DNA of 64,000 nt from Deltaproteobacteria bacterium RIFCSPHIGHO2_01_FULL_43_49 (GTDB lineage: Bacteria > UBA10199 > SPLOWO2-01-44-7). This document shows positions 7,276 through 16,636 of this stretch, in pieces (the first letter of the stretch is position 1; each line of letters starts with the position of its first letter). The stretch covers positions 1-64,000 of the forward strand of contig MGRG01000008.1 of the NCBI GenBank assembly GCA_001798075.1, in the 5' to 3' direction. The notes under the pieces were generated by a model, which saw only the letters and a program-made list of their open reading frames with translations, was not told the origin of the DNA and searched no databases. Both the position numbers and the translations under genes were made by a program.

Positions 7276-8312
7276 AATCTTTCATGACTTTTAGAGAGAG
7301 TTTGAGTTTGGCTGTAGCCAAAGAGATGGAAGCCGATCCCTCTGTTTTTGTTTTTGGCTTGGATGTGCCGGATCACAAAAGAATTTTTGGATCTACAAAA
7401 GGTTTGGTTGAAAAATTTGGGCTGGAGCGTTGTTTTGGAACGCCTCTTTCAGAAGATGCAATGACCGGAGTTGCGTTGGGCGCCGCTTTATCTGGTCTAA
7501 GGCCCATTCATGTTCATATTCGTGTCGATTTTATGATGCTTGCTATGAACCAAATTGTGAACATGATTTCGAATTTGCGTTACATGAGTGGTGGCAAATT
7601 AACTATCCCATTGGTAATTCGTGCGGTGATTGGTCGTGGTTGGGGACAATCGGCGCAACATAGTAAATCTTTACAAAGTTTCTTTGCCCATATTCCTGGT
7701 TTAAAAGTTGTGATGCCCACCACTCCACAAGATGCTTATAGTTTGCTACGCACTTCCATTCGAGATGATAATCCTGTTATCTTTTTAGAACATCGATGGC
7801 TCTATGATGTTGAAGGAGAAGTGGATGAAAGGAAAACAATTCCTTTGGGAAATGCCACCGTACGTCGACAAGGCGATGCAGTGACGGTTGTGGCGACATC
7901 GTGGATGAATGTGGAAGCCCTCAAAGCAGCCGAGGTGTTAGAAAGAAGGGGAATCCAATTAGAAGTTGTCGATGTGCGCAGTATTACCCCTTTGGATGAG
8001 GAAACAATTATCCAATCTGTTAAAAAAACTCGACGTTGCATTGTTGCTGATTACGATTGGGCTTTTTGTGGTTTCAGCGCAGAGTTGGCTTCTTTGATTC
8101 ATCATCGTTGTTTTAATGATTTGAAGAAGCCGGTCGAGAGACTTGGTTTTGCTCCCGTTCCTTGTCCGACTACAAGGCCTTTAGAGAATTTGTTTTACCC
8201 TTCTGCTGTACATATTATTCGAATAGTAGAGCAAATGCTGGGTCTTGAGAAAACAGATTTGAGTGGGGAATCTTTTTATAGCTATGAGCATAATTTCAAA
8301 GGGCCATTTTAA
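7272..8312 (+). CDS. thiamine-diphosphate E1 beta-type (transketolase-like) subunit, copy 1
   Basis: A 346-aa beta subunit: transketolase pyrimidine-binding domain first, then the C-terminal transketolase domain. Glu61 in PLSEDAMTG fits the conserved TPP-activating Glu, and VVATSWMNVEALKAAEVL opens the C-terminal domain. It ends in YEHNFKGPF, shared almost exactly with the second copy (YSHENKFKGPF). It forms the enzyme with the alpha subunit. The two pairs of this locus are clear paralogues of equal length, which suggests two related two-carbon transfer reactions. The function follows from the family and from the lack of E2/E3 partners. Confidence 0.85.
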   Translation: MKSFMTFRESLSLAVAKEMEADPSVFVFGLDVPDHKRIFGSTKGLVEKFGLERCFGTPLSEDAMTGVALGAALSGLRPIHVHIRVDFMMLAMNQIVNMISNLRYMSGGKLTIPLVIRAVIGRGWGQSAQHSKSLQSFFAHIPGLKVVMPTTPQDAYSLLRTSIRDDNPVIFLEHRWLYDVEGEVDERKTIPLGNATVRRQGDAVTVVATSWMNVEALKAAEVLERRGIQLEVVDVRSITPLDEETIIQSVKKTRRCIVADYDWAFCGFSAELASLIHHRCFNDLKKPVERLGFAPVPCPTTRPLENLFYPSAVHIIRIVEQMLGLEKTDLSGESFYSYEHNFKGPF

Positions 8313-9261
8313 AAAAATCTATATTGCTGGTCATCGGGGATTTGTTGGTTGTGCTCTTGCCAGACATTTTGCCAAAAATAGTGCCTTTGAAATCATTGCA
8401 GCCACTCGTGAACAGTTAGATCTCACCGACCAGAAAGCCGTTGAGGCGTTTCTCGCACAAACAAAACCGGATGTTGTGATAGCGGCCTGCGGAAAAGTGG
8501 GGGGGATTCACACCAATGCAACATATCCCGCTGATTTTATCTATCAAAATTTGATGATGGAGGCGAATTTAATTCATGGTGCTTGGAAAACGGGTACTAA
8601 AAGGCTTCTTAATTTTGGTTCTGCATGCATCTATCCTAAAATTTGCACTCAACCAATGACCCCCGATCTTTTAATGACAGGAAAAATAGAAACAACTAAT
8701 GAACCCTATGCCATTGCCAAGTTGGCGGGTCTTTCACTTTGCACCTCTTATAATAAACAATACGAAACCTCTTTTATTACCGCGATCCCCAGTAATTTAT
8801 ATGGTCCGGGAGACAGTTTTGATTTGGAGAAGGCGCATGTTGTCCCTTCTCTCATTCGTAAATTTCATGAAGCAATGATGAAAGGGCTGTCAGAAGTAAC
8901 GTTGTGGAGTAGCGGGCAGGCAAAGAGAGATTTTCTTTTTGTCGATGATGTTGCATGGGCTTGTGAGATACTTTTAAAAAATTACGATGGGATTACGCCC
9001 ATTAATATTGGAGCAGGAAAATCAACGATGATTAAGGAATTAGCAGATCTCATTGCTGAAATGGTAGGGTTTAGGGGAAGGATTCAGTGGGACACATCAA
9101 AACCTGATGGAGCTCCAGAACGTTTTCTCAGCTCCTCAGAGGTGAGAAAGCTAGGATGGATTCCACAAACTGATTTAAAATCGGGATTACAAAAAACATA
9201 TGGTTGGTTTCTGAAAAATTGGGCTAGGGAAGAAAAGAGGGAACAATGCGCATCCTTGTAA
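8284..9261 (+). CDS. fcl-like: GDP-L-fucose-synthase-like 3,5-epimerase/4-reductase
   Basis: A 325-aa SDR of the GDP-4-keto-6-deoxymannose epimerase-reductase (Fcl/WcaG) type. All key residues are present: Rossmann IAGHRGFVG, Ser113 and Cys115 in GSACIYP, Y142xxxK146 in PYAIAK, and His185 in KAHVVP. GKVGGIHTN is a family signature. It probably makes a GDP-6-deoxy-L- or D-sugar; in a heptose setting it may act like DmhB. ATG 8284 is chosen over GTG 8263; both overlap the E1 beta gene. A Gmd-like dehydratase lies at 18406. Confidence 0.8.
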   Translation: MSIISKGHFKKIYIAGHRGFVGCALARHFAKNSAFEIIAATREQLDLTDQKAVEAFLAQTKPDVVIAACGKVGGIHTNATYPADFIYQNLMMEANLIHGAWKTGTKRLLNFGSACIYPKICTQPMTPDLLMTGKIETTNEPYAIAKLAGLSLCTSYNKQYETSFITAIPSNLYGPGDSFDLEKAHVVPSLIRKFHEAMMKGLSEVTLWSSGQAKRDFLFVDDVAWACEILLKNYDGITPINIGAGKSTMIKELADLIAEMVGFRGRIQWDTSKPDGAPERFLSSSEVRKLGWIPQTDLKSGLQKTYGWFLKNWAREEKREQCASL

Positions 9262-10178
9262 CAGGTGGGGCAGGGTATTTGGGGTCGGTTCTTTGTAAAG
9301 TCCTTTTGGAGAAGGGCTATCAAGTCACCGTTTTGGACAATTTTATTTTTGGCCAAAACAGCCTAATGGATTGCTGTTCTTATGAAAATTTAGAAGTGAT
9401 TCGTGGCGATTGCCGTGATGAAAACGTCGTAACCAAAGCCATCAAAGACAAAGACACCATTATTCCTTTGGCAGCGATTGTGGGTGCTCCCCTTTGCGAT
9501 AAAGATAAAACAGCTGCAGTGAGTACGAATTTTGAAGCAATACGCTTAATTTGCCGTTTGGCCTCCTCGAACCAGCGGATTCTTTTTCCTGTGACCAACA
9601 GTGGCTATGGCATTGGTGAAAAAGGAAAATTTTGCACGGAGGATTCTCCCTTGAAGCCGATCACTTTGTACGGGGAAACGAAAGTCAAGGCAGAACAGGT
9701 TGTTTTGGATCGGGGGAACGCCATCACGTTTCGTCTAGCAACTGTTTTTGGTGTTTCCCCTAGAATGCGTATGGATTTATTGGTAAACGACTTTGTCTAT
9801 CGTGCCATGACCGACAGGGCCGCGGTTCTGTTTGAAGGGCATTTTAAACGAAATTATATCCATATTCGAGATGTCACCAAAGTATTTTTACATGGGATTG
9901 AAAATTTTGATTCCATGAAAAACAAACCTTATAATGTGGGACTAGAAAATGCCAATCTTTCAAAAGTCGAATTGTGCGAAGTCATCAAAAAAATTCTTCC
10001 CAAATTCATTTATCTGGAAGCCCCTATAGGCGAAGATCCGGACAAGAGGGATTATATCGTTTCAAATGCCAGAGTTTTGGCCACAGGCTTCAAGCCGGAA
10101 TGGAGTTTGGAAAGGGGAATTCGAGAACTCATAAAATGTTACACCATTGTTCGAAAATTTGGGTATGCCAATGTCTAA
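9246..10178 (+). CDS. NAD-dependent sugar epimerase/dehydratase (extended SDR)
   Basis: A 310-aa extended SDR with TGGAGYLG at the N-terminus, a TNSGYGIG active-site strand and YGETK as the YxxxK motif, followed by RNYIHIRDV, which is common in UDP-glucose 4-epimerase-like proteins. It acts on an NDP-sugar, but I cannot tell whether it epimerises, dehydrates or reduces. It overlaps the upstream Fcl-like gene by 16 nt and the next gene by 8 nt, so it belongs to the same sugar module. Confidence 0.7.
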   Translation: MRILVTGGAGYLGSVLCKVLLEKGYQVTVLDNFIFGQNSLMDCCSYENLEVIRGDCRDENVVTKAIKDKDTIIPLAAIVGAPLCDKDKTAAVSTNFEAIRLICRLASSNQRILFPVTNSGYGIGEKGKFCTEDSPLKPITLYGETKVKAEQVVLDRGNAITFRLATVFGVSPRMRMDLLVNDFVYRAMTDRAAVLFEGHFKRNYIHIRDVTKVFLHGIENFDSMKNKPYNVGLENANLSKVELCEVIKKILPKFIYLEAPIGEDPDKRDYIVSNARVLATGFKPEWSLERGIRELIKCYTIVRKFGYANV

Positions 10179-11709
10179 ATTAGACGTTTTATTTGTTACG
10201 CCAGGTAATCACGAGGAGATCTACCAAGGCTTAGCAGTGAAATATTCGGCAATCGAGACACCAACTTGGGCATTGCTATTGGCACAGTCTTGTCGCTCGG
10301 TTGGTTATAGTGTTGCCATTCTGGATGTAAGCGCTGAGAGATTAACACTAGAGCAAGCCGCTCAAAGGGTAAAAGAAGTAAACCCAAGGCTCATTTGTTT
10401 TGTCGTGTACGGTCAAAATCCAAATGCGGGTACTGTTAATATGAGCGGGACAGTTAAACTTGCGGATACCATAAAAAAAATAGGAATCAAAATTCCCATT
10501 GGGGTGATTGGTTCTTATGCGCAAGCACTGCCCGTAAAAACATTAGAAGACGAAAAGAGTATTGACATCATTTTTACTAACGAAGGCGTTTATGCCCTAA
10601 GAAATCTTTTAAAGGAAGACCTAAAAGACATTAGTAAATTGACTTACGTTAACGGGATTGGTTTTAGAAAAGATGGTAAACCCTATTTAACACTCTCGGA
10701 AAAGATTGTTCCTCAAGAAAGGATGGATATTGATTTGCCCGGCTATGCTTGGGATTTGTTACCTTATCGTCATAAGCCATTAGATCTTTATCGCGCCCCA
10801 ATGTGGCATGCTGCATATAAGGAGGAAAACCAGACCCCATACGCAGCATTGTATACTTCTTTAGGGTGCACTTTTAGATGTTCTTTTTGTATGATCAATA
10901 TTCTTAACAGAAATGACAATGATCCGATAGGAGTTGCCTCCAACTATTCACGCATGCGCTTTTGGTCGCCTGATTTTATCATAAAAACATTTGATCAGTT
11001 AGTTGAAATGGGTGTGAGGACATTAAAGATTAGTGATGAAATGTTTTTATTAAATCAAAAATATTATGTTCCTCTTTGCAATCTTTTGAAAGAACGGGGC
11101 TATGGGAAAGAATTAAATATGTGGGCCTATTCCAGAGTGGATACTGTTCGCAGGCCTGAGAATCTGAATTTGATCCGAGAATCAGGTATCCGATGGCTTG
11201 CTTTAGGGATTGAAAATGGTGACAAAAAAATTCGCCTGCAAGTTACCAAGGGTACTTTTGAAGATATTGATATTCGTGAGGTCGTAAAAAGAGTTCATGA
11301 TGCGGATATTGAAATCATTGCCAATTATCTATTTGGCCTTCCCGGAGATAATTATGAGACGATGGAAAATACTTATAACTTAAGTTTAGAGCTTTGTACC
11401 ATGGCTTGGAACGGTTACGCTGCAATGGCTCTGCCAGGTAGCCAGTTATATAAAGAGGCTTTTGAGAAGGGATATGACATGCCTCAGGATTATGCGGAGT
11501 TTTCCTTCCATTCCTATAATACGAAGCCGTTATCTACTGAATGTTTGACTGCAGGAGAAATACTAAAATTTAGAGACGAAGCATGGCTAAAATATCATAG
11601 TTACCTTCCATTTTTAGAAAAGGTGGAGAAAAAATATGGCAAGGTTGCTCGTACGAATATTGCGAACATGACAAAAGTAGGATTAAAAAGAAAAATATTT
11701 GGGGATTAA
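10171..11709 (+). CDS. radical SAM protein with B12-binding-type N-terminus, 1
   Basis: A 512-aa protein. The N-terminal about 150 residues look like a cobalamin-binding Rossmann domain (LDVLFVTPGN; GVIGSYAQALP; FTNEG). The radical SAM core carries the 4Fe-4S motif C233-x3-C237-x2-C240 (CTFRCSFC), with GIENGDKK and a NYLFGLPGD strand further on. Class-B radical SAM enzymes of this build often methylate unactivated carbon or change carbon skeletons. In a sugar cluster, C-methylation of a nucleotide sugar is a fair guess. ATG 10171 is chosen, with an in-frame ATG at 10165 and TTG at 10147 as alternatives. Confidence 0.75.
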   Translation: MSKLDVLFVTPGNHEEIYQGLAVKYSAIETPTWALLLAQSCRSVGYSVAILDVSAERLTLEQAAQRVKEVNPRLICFVVYGQNPNAGTVNMSGTVKLADTIKKIGIKIPIGVIGSYAQALPVKTLEDEKSIDIIFTNEGVYALRNLLKEDLKDISKLTYVNGIGFRKDGKPYLTLSEKIVPQERMDIDLPGYAWDLLPYRHKPLDLYRAPMWHAAYKEENQTPYAALYTSLGCTFRCSFCMINILNRNDNDPIGVASNYSRMRFWSPDFIIKTFDQLVEMGVRTLKISDEMFLLNQKYYVPLCNLLKERGYGKELNMWAYSRVDTVRRPENLNLIRESGIRWLALGIENGDKKIRLQVTKGTFEDIDIREVVKRVHDADIEIIANYLFGLPGDNYETMENTYNLSLELCTMAWNGYAAMALPGSQLYKEAFEKGYDMPQDYAEFSFHSYNTKPLSTECLTAGEILKFRDEAWLKYHSYLPFLEKVEKKYGKVARTNIANMTKVGLKRKIFGD

Positions 11710-12702
11710 ATGATCATCACACGTACCCCTTTTCGCATTTCTTTTTTTGGTGGTGGAACAGATTATCCAGCTTGGTATCAAGACAATAAAGGAGCCGTTC
11801 TTGCCACGACCATTAATAAATATTGCTACCTCAGTATTCGCTATTTACCGCCATTTTTTGATTATAACAGCAGGATTGTTTGGTCCAAAATTGAGTTGGT
11901 AAAGGATTTTGAAGAAATCCAACATCCGTCAGTACGTGCTATCCTAAGATATCTAGCAATAGATCGGGGTGTTGCTATTCATCATGATGCGGATTTGCCG
12001 GCTCGCTCAGGGTTAGGGTCGAGTTCTAGTTTCACCGTAGGCTTGCTTCATGCTCTTTATGGTTTAAAAGGGGTTCTTTCTAGTAAACAACAATTAGCAA
12101 ATGAAGCCATCCGTATTGAACAAAAAGTTTTGAGGGAGAACGTTGGCTGTCAGGACCAAATTATAGCAGCTTATGGTGGATTAAATCGTATTGACTTTTC
12201 TGGTGGAGATCAAACTCACGTGACACAAATTATTTTGTCACAAGACAAAATCCGGCTTTTTCAAGATCATTTGCTGTTGTTTTTTACAGGCCTATCAAGA
12301 ACTGCCTCGGATATTGCTAAGGAACAGATTGAAAATACGAAGAATAAGAAGCGAGAATTGAAAATGATGTATGAAATGGTAGATAAAGGTGTGAATATTC
12401 TTAAAAACGGAAGTGATTTAACTGCATTTGGCCAATTGCTGCATGAAAGTTGGAAGCTGAAGCGGAGCTTAAGTGATAAAATTTCTACTCCATATATTGA
12501 TGAACTTTATGATAGGGCGCTTAAGGCCGGTGCAATAGGAGGCAAGCTATTGGGTGCAGGCGGTGGCGGTTTTCTTTTATTATTTGCAATGCCTCAAGAT
12601 CACCCTCGAATTAAGGAAAGCTTTGAAGGTCTTTTGCATGTTCCATTCCAATTTGAAAATTTAGGAAGCCAGATCATTTTCTATGAACCTGTTACACTCT
12701 AA
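11710..12702 (+). CDS. hddA-like: GHMP kinase, HddA-like heptose-phosphate kinase
   Basis: A 330-aa GHMP kinase. The N-terminus TRTPFRISFFGGGTDYP and the ATP loop LPARSGLGSSSS (96-107) match D-glycero-alpha-D-manno-heptose-7-phosphate 1-kinase (HddA) and its relatives; KLLGAGGGGF is the third GHMP motif. It would phosphorylate C1 before nucleotidyl transfer to give a GDP-sugar. A GmhA-like isomerase (1933), Gmd-like (18406) and Fcl-like (8284) genes fit a GDP-6-deoxyheptose route. No HddC-like guanylyltransferase or GmhB phosphatase is seen in the window. The start directly follows the previous TAA. Confidence 0.8.
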   Translation: MIITRTPFRISFFGGGTDYPAWYQDNKGAVLATTINKYCYLSIRYLPPFFDYNSRIVWSKIELVKDFEEIQHPSVRAILRYLAIDRGVAIHHDADLPARSGLGSSSSFTVGLLHALYGLKGVLSSKQQLANEAIRIEQKVLRENVGCQDQIIAAYGGLNRIDFSGGDQTHVTQIILSQDKIRLFQDHLLLFFTGLSRTASDIAKEQIENTKNKKRELKMMYEMVDKGVNILKNGSDLTAFGQLLHESWKLKRSLSDKISTPYIDELYDRALKAGAIGGKLLGAGGGGFLLLFAMPQDHPRIKESFEGLLHVPFQFENLGSQIIFYEPVTL

Positions 12703-14686
12703 CCAAAAAACTAGAGTTGGTCTTGTGCAAATTAACAATAGTTTTTCTGGGCAAAATTATTTGCCCTATTCCTTAGGTATGCTGCAGGCCTATGCACAGA
12801 AACATGTCGCAAATGTTAATCAGTATCAGTTCTTGAATCCCATTTATGCAAGGGAGAATATTGCCACGATCGCTAGAAATCTGGAAGGTTCGAGCATTGT
12901 TTTTTTTAGCACCTACGTTTGGAATTTTCGCATTTCTCTTGCAATTGCCAAAACGTTGAAACAGATTAATTCAAAGACTCTTATTGTTTTTGGAGGTCCA
13001 CAAGTTCCCGATCGGATAGAGGGATTTTTAGAAAAATATAATTTTATTGATCTTGTTTGCCATGGAGAGGGGGAGCAAGTTTTTGCAAGTATACTTAATC
13101 AAGGAATTAACAGACTTTATGAAAAAGATTTTGAGGGAATCCCATCTATTAGTTACTTGAATTGTGAAGGGATACGCATCAGTCATCCAAGAGCTTCGCG
13201 TCTCAAAGATTTAAATCAAATTCCGTCTCCCTTTTTAGAGGGCGTTTTTGAATCATTAATAGCCGCAAACCCTCAAAAGAGATGGATTGGGACTTGGGAA
13301 ACAAATCGGGGTTGCCCTTTTTCCTGTACTTTTTGTGACTGGGGTTCTGCGACTCAAAGTCGTCTTTTTCAATTTGATATGGAAAGAATTTACAGGGAGG
13401 CTGAATGGTTTGCTCAGAAGAAGATTGAGCATATCTTTTGTGCTGATGCCAACTTTGGGATACTATCTAGGGATTATGATATTGCTGCTTATCTAGCAGA
13501 AGTCAGAAAGAAATATGGCTATCCTACAGGCATTAATTTTCAAAATACGAAGAATGCAACAGAACGAGCTTATAAAATTCAGAAGCTTTTGTCAGATGTT
13601 GGTTTAAACAAAGGTGTGACTCTTTCTCTTCAGTCGATCGATCCCGTAACACTAAAGAATATACGAAGAGATAATATTTCTACGGATTTCTATCAAGAAT
13701 TACAGAGGCGGTTTACTCGCGATCGGGTAGAAACGTATACAGATATGATCTTGGGCTTGCCGGGAGAGACTTATAAGTCTTTTTGTCAAGGCATTGCCAC
13801 CCTTATTGAAAATGGGCAGCATAATCGTATTCAATTTAATAATTTGTCTATTTTACCCAATGCACCGATGGCGGATCCGCAATATATCGAGACGCATGGT
13901 ATTGAAACAGTGCAGACAAAGATTATTAACATGCACGGTGTAATTGAGAATTTTGATGAGGAAGCTGATGAGATGCAGGAATTAGTGGTAGCAACCAAGA
14001 CGTGCCCAAGGGAAGATTGGGTTAAAATGAGAGCATCTGGCTGGATGGTTAATTTTATGTATTTCAATAAAATTCTTCAGATTCCTCTTCTCTTATTGCA
14101 TAAGAATTTTGATATTCGGATGCAGGAACTACTTGGTCTTTTTACCGATGGGAGTCTCAAAAATTACCCTATTCTGGGAGAAATCAGACAATTCTTTTAT
14201 GAGAAAGCCAAGGATATTCAACAAGGGGGGACCGAATACTGTCCGTCGAAAGAGTGGTTAAATATTTATTGGCCTGCGGATGAATATATTTTGATTCAAT
14301 TATGTGTGGGAGATAAATTAGTTGCTTTCTATAAAGAGGCAGAGGCCATTTTAAATGGATTTTTGCAAGAAAACTTTACTAACATTCCAAAAGATTTTTT
14401 AAAGGAGTCCCTATTCTTAAACAAAAGTTTATTAAAACTTCCATTTCAGACTGAGGATTTGAAGTTAAAGCTTTTTTATAACATCTGGGAGGCCTATCAA
14501 GCGGCTAAAGCAAGTGAAATGATTGTGATTGAGGAACAAAAAAGTTTTTATCATATTGATAGGACCACACATCGATGGAATGATTGGAAAAGTTGGTTCC
14601 GAGAAGTGATTTGGTGGGGAAACAAGAAGGGAGCCTATTTGTATACCAACACAACTGTAGAGCCTCAACTCGCTGGTCATTATTGA
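12683..14686 (+). CDS. large radical SAM protein with B12-binding-type N-terminus, 2
   Basis: A 667-aa protein. Residues about 10-150 resemble a cobalamin-binding domain (PYSLGMLQAYA; FGGPQVPD near 103-110; CHGEGE). The radical SAM core has C211-x3-C215-x2-C218 (CPFSCTFCDW) and a later DMILGLPGE strand. The C-terminal about 230 residues form an extra helical, aromatic-rich region I cannot assign. It overlaps the kinase gene by 20 nt. It is probably a C-methyltransferase or skeleton-changing enzyme for a sugar or lipid-linked glycan; the substrate is unknown. Confidence 0.7.
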   Translation: MNLLHSNQKTRVGLVQINNSFSGQNYLPYSLGMLQAYAQKHVANVNQYQFLNPIYARENIATIARNLEGSSIVFFSTYVWNFRISLAIAKTLKQINSKTLIVFGGPQVPDRIEGFLEKYNFIDLVCHGEGEQVFASILNQGINRLYEKDFEGIPSISYLNCEGIRISHPRASRLKDLNQIPSPFLEGVFESLIAANPQKRWIGTWETNRGCPFSCTFCDWGSATQSRLFQFDMERIYREAEWFAQKKIEHIFCADANFGILSRDYDIAAYLAEVRKKYGYPTGINFQNTKNATERAYKIQKLLSDVGLNKGVTLSLQSIDPVTLKNIRRDNISTDFYQELQRRFTRDRVETYTDMILGLPGETYKSFCQGIATLIENGQHNRIQFNNLSILPNAPMADPQYIETHGIETVQTKIINMHGVIENFDEEADEMQELVVATKTCPREDWVKMRASGWMVNFMYFNKILQIPLLLLHKNFDIRMQELLGLFTDGSLKNYPILGEIRQFFYEKAKDIQQGGTEYCPSKEWLNIYWPADEYILIQLCVGDKLVAFYKEAEAILNGFLQENFTNIPKDFLKESLFLNKSLLKLPFQTEDLKLKLFYNIWEAYQAAKASEMIVIEEQKSFYHIDRTTHRWNDWKSWFREVIWWGNKKGAYLYTNTTVEPQLAGHY

Positions 14687-14693
14687 TACGCAA

Positions 14694-15671
14694 ATGAAAT
14701 ATAGGAAATTAGGGAAGACAGGATTGGTGGTTTCCGAAATTGGGTTTGGGGCATGGGGAATAGGGGGAACCCACGGTGATAGTATTGCCTATGGAGCGAC
14801 AGATGATAAGGAATCTTTGCTTGCTCTTCAACTAGCCTATGATTTGGGTATTACTTTTTATGATACCGCAGATTTTTATGGTTTCGGGCATAGTGAAACC
14901 CTCATTGGGAAAGCCCTAAAAAGTGTCCGCCAAAAAATTGTTATCGCCACAAAAGTGGGTTTGCTCTCAAAAGCAGGCGATCGGGATTTTTCGCCGAAAC
15001 ATATTCTCCAATCGATAGAAAAAAGCTTAAAACGATTGAAAACCGATGTCATCGATCTTTATCAGCTTCACAGCCCTTCGATGGAGGAGTTAGTAAAGAA
15101 TCAGGATCTGTTTGTCATTCTGGGAAGATTAAAAAAAGAGGGAAAAGTGCGTGCCATTGGTCTTTCTGCTCGTTCTCCACAGGAAGCACTTCAGATGGCT
15201 CAAGCCTTTGCTTTTCAGGTTTTGCAGGTAAACTTCAATTTGGTAGATCAGCGAGCCCAAGTCGAAGGGCTTTTTGATTTTTGTCTCAAGAAAGACATTG
15301 GAATGATTGTGCGAACGCCATTATGTTTTGGGTTTTTATCCGGTGAGTATTCTCCGGGAGGTTCCTATGAATCCGGTGATCACCGTGGATTATGGCCTCT
15401 AGAACAGAGGAAAAAGTGGCATGAAGCAGTCCATTTATTTTTGAAGGCCGTTGGAAATGGCAATGATCAAACTAAAACCCAATTGGCCCTTCGTTTTTGC
15501 CTTTCCCCCCGAGCCGTATCTACGGTTATTCCTGGCATGTTGAATAGGCAACAAGTGCAGGAAAATGTCCGAGCGAGTGATTTCGGTCGGTTAAAAGCAA
15601 GTGAAAATAAAAAAATAGAAGAAATTTATCGGCAAAACTGTTTTTTTGTTGAGAGGTGTGTGCAGGAATGA
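14694..15671 (+). CDS. aldo/keto reductase, copy 1
   Basis: A 325-aa NAD(P)H-dependent aldo/keto reductase with the full catalytic tetrad D57, Y62, K87 and H126 (FYDTADFYG, IATKVG, YQLHSP). The C-terminal half holds the STVIPG cofactor region. It could reduce the keto group of an acetyl branch set by the TPP enzyme, or a 3-/4-keto sugar. The next gene starts by ATGA overlap. Confidence 0.8.
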   Translation: MKYRKLGKTGLVVSEIGFGAWGIGGTHGDSIAYGATDDKESLLALQLAYDLGITFYDTADFYGFGHSETLIGKALKSVRQKIVIATKVGLLSKAGDRDFSPKHILQSIEKSLKRLKTDVIDLYQLHSPSMEELVKNQDLFVILGRLKKEGKVRAIGLSARSPQEALQMAQAFAFQVLQVNFNLVDQRAQVEGLFDFCLKKDIGMIVRTPLCFGFLSGEYSPGGSYESGDHRGLWPLEQRKKWHEAVHLFLKAVGNGNDQTKTQLALRFCLSPRAVSTVIPGMLNRQQVQENVRASDFGRLKASENKKIEEIYRQNCFFVERCVQE

Positions 15672-16636
15672 AAAGGAAACGCGTTCTCATCTGTGGAGCG
15701 AGTGGTTTTATCGGGAGAAATGTTTTTGGGACTCTTTCAAAGAGAAAAGATCTCGAAGTCATCGGTACCTATCATACTCGCGCATTTGCTTCGAATTTTG
15801 CTTCCGTGTTTAAGGTAAATTTAACCAATCAAGAAGAGGTATGGCGCATCACGCAAAATGTGGATGTCATTATCCAGGCGGCAGCAACAACTTCCGGTGC
15901 CAAGGAAATTCATTCCAAACCCCAATATCATGTTACTGACAATGCGATTATGAATTCCCTATTGTTCCGCGCGGCACACGAAAATCATGTCCCTCAGATT
16001 TTATTTTTCAGTTGCTCCATTATGTATCCATCTTCCGAGGCACCCCTTAAAGAAACAGATCTTGATTTAAATCAAGCCATTTATGAAAAATATTTTGGGG
16101 CTGCATGGACAAAACTTTATATCGAAAAAATGTGCCAGTTTTATTCGCAACTAGGTCGAACCAAATATGCGGTTATTCGTCACTCCAACATTTACGGCCC
16201 CTATGATAAATTTGATCTGGAACGTTCTCATGTTTTTGGAGCAACCCTTACGAAGGTTCAACAGGCTAAGTCAAATGAAAAGATCGTCGTCTGGGGAGAT
16301 GGACAAGAAAAAAGAGATTTGTTGTATGTTTCAGATCTGGTCAATTTTGTTGAACAAGCAATCGATCGGTTAGAAAGTTCCTTTGACGTTTTTAATGTGG
16401 GCTCCGGTCAATTGATTTCCGTTTTAGATTTGGTGCGAAAGATTATTGAAATATCGGGCAAGGACTTGATGGTAGAGTTGGATCAAAACAGGCCCACCTT
16501 GAAGACGACAGTCGCTCTAGATACCTCCAAGGCTAAGTCGTGTTTGGGATGGCAACTAAAAGTTGACTTAGAAAATGGGATTCAAAAAACTTTAGAGTGG
16601 TGTAAGCAATTCGGAGAGAGCAACAAGTGGATTTAG
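15668..16636 (+). CDS. Fcl-like extended SDR lacking the YxxxK pair (1)
   Basis: A 322-aa Rossmann SDR related to GDP-fucose synthase (LICGASGFIG; SNIYGPYDKFD; KRDLLYVSD). The canonical YxxxK position reads W147-T-K-L-Y151-I-E-K, and the Ser-x-Cys motif reads SCSIMYP, so the normal catalytic Tyr, Lys and Cys are not in place. His of RSHVFG is kept. The gene at 17409 has the same W147/Y151 substitution. It may be a specialised epimerase or a non-redox partner. ATG 15668 (ATGA overlap, GAGAGG upstream) is preferred to GTG 15656. Confidence 0.7.
   Translation: MKRKRVLICGASGFIGRNVFGTLSKRKDLEVIGTYHTRAFASNFASVFKVNLTNQEEVWRITQNVDVIIQAAATTSGAKEIHSKPQYHVTDNAIMNSLLFRAAHENHVPQILFFSCSIMYPSSEAPLKETDLDLNQAIYEKYFGAAWTKLYIEKMCQFYSQLGRTKYAVIRHSNIYGPYDKFDLERSHVFGATLTKVQQAKSNEKIVVWGDGQEKRDLLYVSDLVNFVEQAIDRLESSFDVFNVGSGQLISVLDLVRKIIEISGKDLMVELDQNRPTLKTTVALDTSKAKSCLGWQLKVDLENGIQKTLEWCKQFGESNKWI

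Noticed and set aside
6301-8312. Pyruvate dehydrogenase complex
   Set aside because: Only E1 alpha/beta genes are present, twice, with no E2 or E3, and both lie among sugar-nucleotide genes.
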